Source of the DNA: Gammaproteobacteria bacterium
GTDB lineage: Bacteria > Pseudomonadota > Gammaproteobacteria > Burkholderiales > Burkholderiaceae_C
Direction: 5' to 3'
Assembly (NCBI GenBank): GCA_030054245.1
Contig: JASGCH010000052.1
Coordinates: forward strand, 1 to 8,092
DNA length: 8,092 nt
The position numbers were made by a program, and so were the translations under genes. Below the pieces are notes generated by a model. That model saw nothing but the letters and a program-made list of their open reading frames with translations. It had not been told where the DNA came from and did no database searches. Positions 6,369-8,092 of the stretch are shown here, piece by piece; position 1 is the first letter of the stretch; each line of letters starts with the position of its first letter.

Positions 6369-7652
6369 ATGCCTAAACCTAGTGAATCCATTGCTGGAAT
6401 TAGCCCATCCGATTTAGTCCCTGCACGACTTCTTCCATCCATTGAGAAGCGTATGGATGGATTTTACAATGGTCATGTAAAGAAGACTTGGCTGGGCGGT
6501 AGTATCATTTATGGTAAAATTGCCACCCCCTCGGATGTTCACTTGTATAGCAACGACTATTTATCTCTTTACAAAGACCCCAGAATGGTCATGGCTTCCA
6601 TGAAGGCCTTGGTTGAATTTGGCAACGGTGCTGTTATGTCGGGCATATATCTTCAAGAAGAGACGCCTTTTGTGGCTTTAGAACAACAGTTGGTGGATTT
6701 TTGTCAAGGCACTTCAGGGGTTATCTGCCAATCAGGGTACGATGCCAACTTAGGCTTAATCCAATGTATCGGAGAAAAAGGGCAACCCGTTTATATGGAT
6801 ATGTTAGCTCACATGTCTCTTTGGGATGGTTGTAAATTGACTGGTGCCAACATTATTAAAATCGCTCACAATGACCTAGATTCCCTTGAACTCAGAATAA
6901 ACCGCAATGGTCCTGGAATTGTGGTGGTTGATGCCATTTACAGCATCACAGGAGAAATTGCACCCATTAAAAAACTCGTTGAAATATGTGAAAAACACCA
7001 CTGCACTTTGGTCGTCGATGAATCGCATTCACTGGGAACACATGGTCCTAACGGTGCAGGTTTGGTGGTTGACTTGGGTTTACAACATCAAGTGCAATTT
7101 CGAACGGCGAGTTTAGCTAAAGCCTTTGCCGGTAGAGGAGGACTTGTCATTTCAAACCACTCCCAATTTAGTAAATATTATAAATTCACTTCTGGTCCAG
7201 CCATTTTTAGCTCCACGCTCTTGCCTGCTGACATTGCTTGGTTTTCAGAAGCCATTCGTGTCATCTCACAAGAAGAGGGCAGAAGGTCCACTTTATCAGA
7301 CAAAGCGTCTTATGTGCAAGCACAATTAACCGAACAAGGTTATAATCTCAATGGTAGCCAATCACAAATTATTACTATTGAACCAGGACCCGCCACTGAA
7401 ACCATACGAGTTAGAGACATTTTGGAGGATCATGGTATATTTGGCTCTATATTTATGGAGCCGGCGACCACGCCGAGTCGCTCTATCATTAGGTTTTCAC
7501 TGAACTCTGCGGTGTCCGACTCAGAAATTACCAGATTAGTCGAAGTGTGCAAAAAAATTCGCGACCAAATTAAGTTAAAAGACTGGTCTTCTACTAAACG
7601 CTTATCTCGAGATAATGCTTTACGATATAGGAACAACCAGATCATGCCCTGA
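6369..7652 (+). CDS. cqsA: CqsA/LqsA-type alpha-hydroxyketone autoinducer synthase (PLP-dependent)
   Basis: This 427-residue fold-type I PLP enzyme belongs to the alpha-oxoamine synthase family, most like Vibrio CqsA and Legionella LqsA. Those enzymes condense an acyl-CoA with S-adenosylmethionine (or an amino-acid-derived co-substrate) to give CAI-1/LAI-1 type signals. CqsA-specific strings are SNDYLSL (61-67), AHMSLWDG (147-154), GPGIVVVDAIYSITGEIAPI (181-200), DESHSLGTHGPNGAG (217-231) and PAIFSSTLLP. D217 is the cofactor ring-N ligand and K251 in TASLAKAFA is the Schiff-base lysine; IIRFSLNS holds the carboxylate-binding Arg. An in-frame TAG at 6357-6359 fixes ATG 6369 as the first possible start; no Shine-Dalgarno is seen. 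It is longer than Vibrio CqsA (389 residues), with about 20 extra residues at each end, the C-terminal one basic. Related KBL/BioF enzymes are less likely given the CqsA-type strings. No sensor kinase or LqsR lies in view. Confidence 0.9.
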   Translation: MPKPSESIAGISPSDLVPARLLPSIEKRMDGFYNGHVKKTWLGGSIIYGKIATPSDVHLYSNDYLSLYKDPRMVMASMKALVEFGNGAVMSGIYLQEETPFVALEQQLVDFCQGTSGVICQSGYDANLGLIQCIGEKGQPVYMDMLAHMSLWDGCKLTGANIIKIAHNDLDSLELRINRNGPGIVVVDAIYSITGEIAPIKKLVEICEKHHCTLVVDESHSLGTHGPNGAGLVVDLGLQHQVQFRTASLAKAFAGRGGLVISNHSQFSKYYKFTSGPAIFSSTLLPADIAWFSEAIRVISQEEGRRSTLSDKASYVQAQLTEQGYNLNGSQSQIITIEPGPATETIRVRDILEDHGIFGSIFMEPATTPSRSIIRFSLNSAVSDSEITRLVEVCKKIRDQIKLKDWSSTKRLSRDNALRYRNNQIMP

Positions 7653-8092
7653 ATGGTAGATTAATTCCGGATGCAGTTTCATAATATCCTCCGATCTGGA
7701 TTCTTCTAAAAACTGGTTGTGCGAAAATATGTTTCTGCGGTTTATGCCCAGTGGTTGTTCGAGTACCGCATAATAGTATTTATCTAAACTCCCTGAAAAA
7801 AACTCTGCTTCGTACAAACAAGAGCTCCAATCATCCTGCCTATTGCTTAACTTTTTCATTTTACCGGGCAAATAAGGAATAGAGCTACCCTTCCTCAACT
7901 GACTGAGCTCCTCGACAGGAGCATTCTCATCAAACGCGATTTCTGCGTAACTACATAACATATTTTCTGTAAGCACCAATAACATGTAAGTCTTCCCCGC
8001 GGCGTCCACCATCAGTAAGCCCTCAGGGTCATCCATCAGATAATATTCGACAATATGAAAATCATGCAAACAGTTTTGTATTACTTGAGCTT
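7620..8092 (-). CDS. Uncharacterised protein, 3' part; possible C-terminal domain of a response regulator
   Basis: The frame reads from the right edge to a TAA at 7620-7622 with no internal stop, giving 156 visible codons. It is open upstream of the TTG at 8067-8069, so the true start is probably outside the window. Visible landmarks are CLHDFHIVEYYLMDDPEGLLMVD, shown here by its ends as DFHIVEYYLMDDPEGLL, then GKTYMLLVLTE, a middle acidic stretch AEIAFDENAPVEEL, and YYYAVLEQPLGINRRNIFS near the end. From memory this pattern (EYYLM..PEGLL.VD.., YYYA....PLG) resembles the C-terminal extension of a class of CheY-like response regulators, but the receiver domain is not in view, so this is a weak inference. 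No membrane segment or signal peptide is seen. Its last 33 bp overlap the end of cqsA tail to tail, with no terminator between. If a regulator, it could be linked to the quorum signal, but the opposite strand gives no operon support. Confidence 0.62.
   Translation of the reverse strand, partial: AQVIQNCLHDFHIVEYYLMDDPEGLLMVDAAGKTYMLLVLTENMLCSYAEIAFDENAPVEELSQLRKGSSIPYLPGKMKKLSNRQDDWSSCLYEAEFFSGSLDKYYYAVLEQPLGINRRNIFSHNQFLEESRSEDIMKLHPELIYHSGHDLVVPIS

Noticed and set aside
6369..7652. 2-amino-3-ketobutyrate CoA ligase (Kbl) or BioF
   Set aside because: AHMSLWDG, AIYSITGEIAPI and SHSLGTHGPNGAG follow CqsA closely, and no tdh or bio genes are adjacent.

Overview
This 8.1-kb window is a densely coded, moderately AT-rich bacterial stretch. 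It most likely comes from a gammaproteobacterium, possibly a Legionella-like or other environmental lineage. That rests on the gene families only, chiefly a CqsA/LqsA-type quorum-sensing synthase; there is no rRNA or other lineage marker, so the assignment is tentative.

Positions 2-4643 hold a complete ABC importer of the branched-chain amino acid (LivKGFHM / HAAT) family, in the order binding protein (3' part only), LivG-like ATPase, LivF-like ATPase, LivH-like permease, LivM-like permease. LivF and LivH overlap by ATGA, and LivH and LivM are 18 bp apart. An FAD-dependent D-lactate (2-hydroxyacid) dehydrogenase of the LDHD/Dld type follows 56 bp downstream on the same strand (4700-6085). A reasonable but unproven reading is that the importer brings in a 2-hydroxycarboxylate or an amino acid related to one, and the flavoenzyme oxidises a 2-hydroxyacid to the 2-oxoacid, passing electrons to the respiratory chain.

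After a 283-bp non-coding gap with a plausible sigma70-type promoter comes a clear CqsA/LqsA homologue (6369-7652), a PLP-dependent synthase of alpha-hydroxyketone autoinducers. No LqsR, LqsS or CqsS partner is in view. A convergent minus-strand gene (7620 to the right edge, 5' end outside the window) overlaps its 3' end. This may be the C-terminal part of an unusual response regulator, so it is a speculative candidate partner.

The most unusual signal is in the gaps between genes. They carry a family of short repeats. A 145-bp MITE-like element with about 21-23-bp terminal inverted repeats (1694-1838) sits between livG and livF, next to a 42-nt hairpin with the same ends. A mosaic copy with the same core but inverted flanks lies upstream of livG (679-816). 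A degenerate copy lies in the probable 5' leader of cqsA (6261-6326), and a short fragment lies just before dld. The core keeps several sequence blocks at nearly constant spacing while the bases between them differ. Most start codons here lack a recognisable Shine-Dalgarno sequence; livH is the clear exception.
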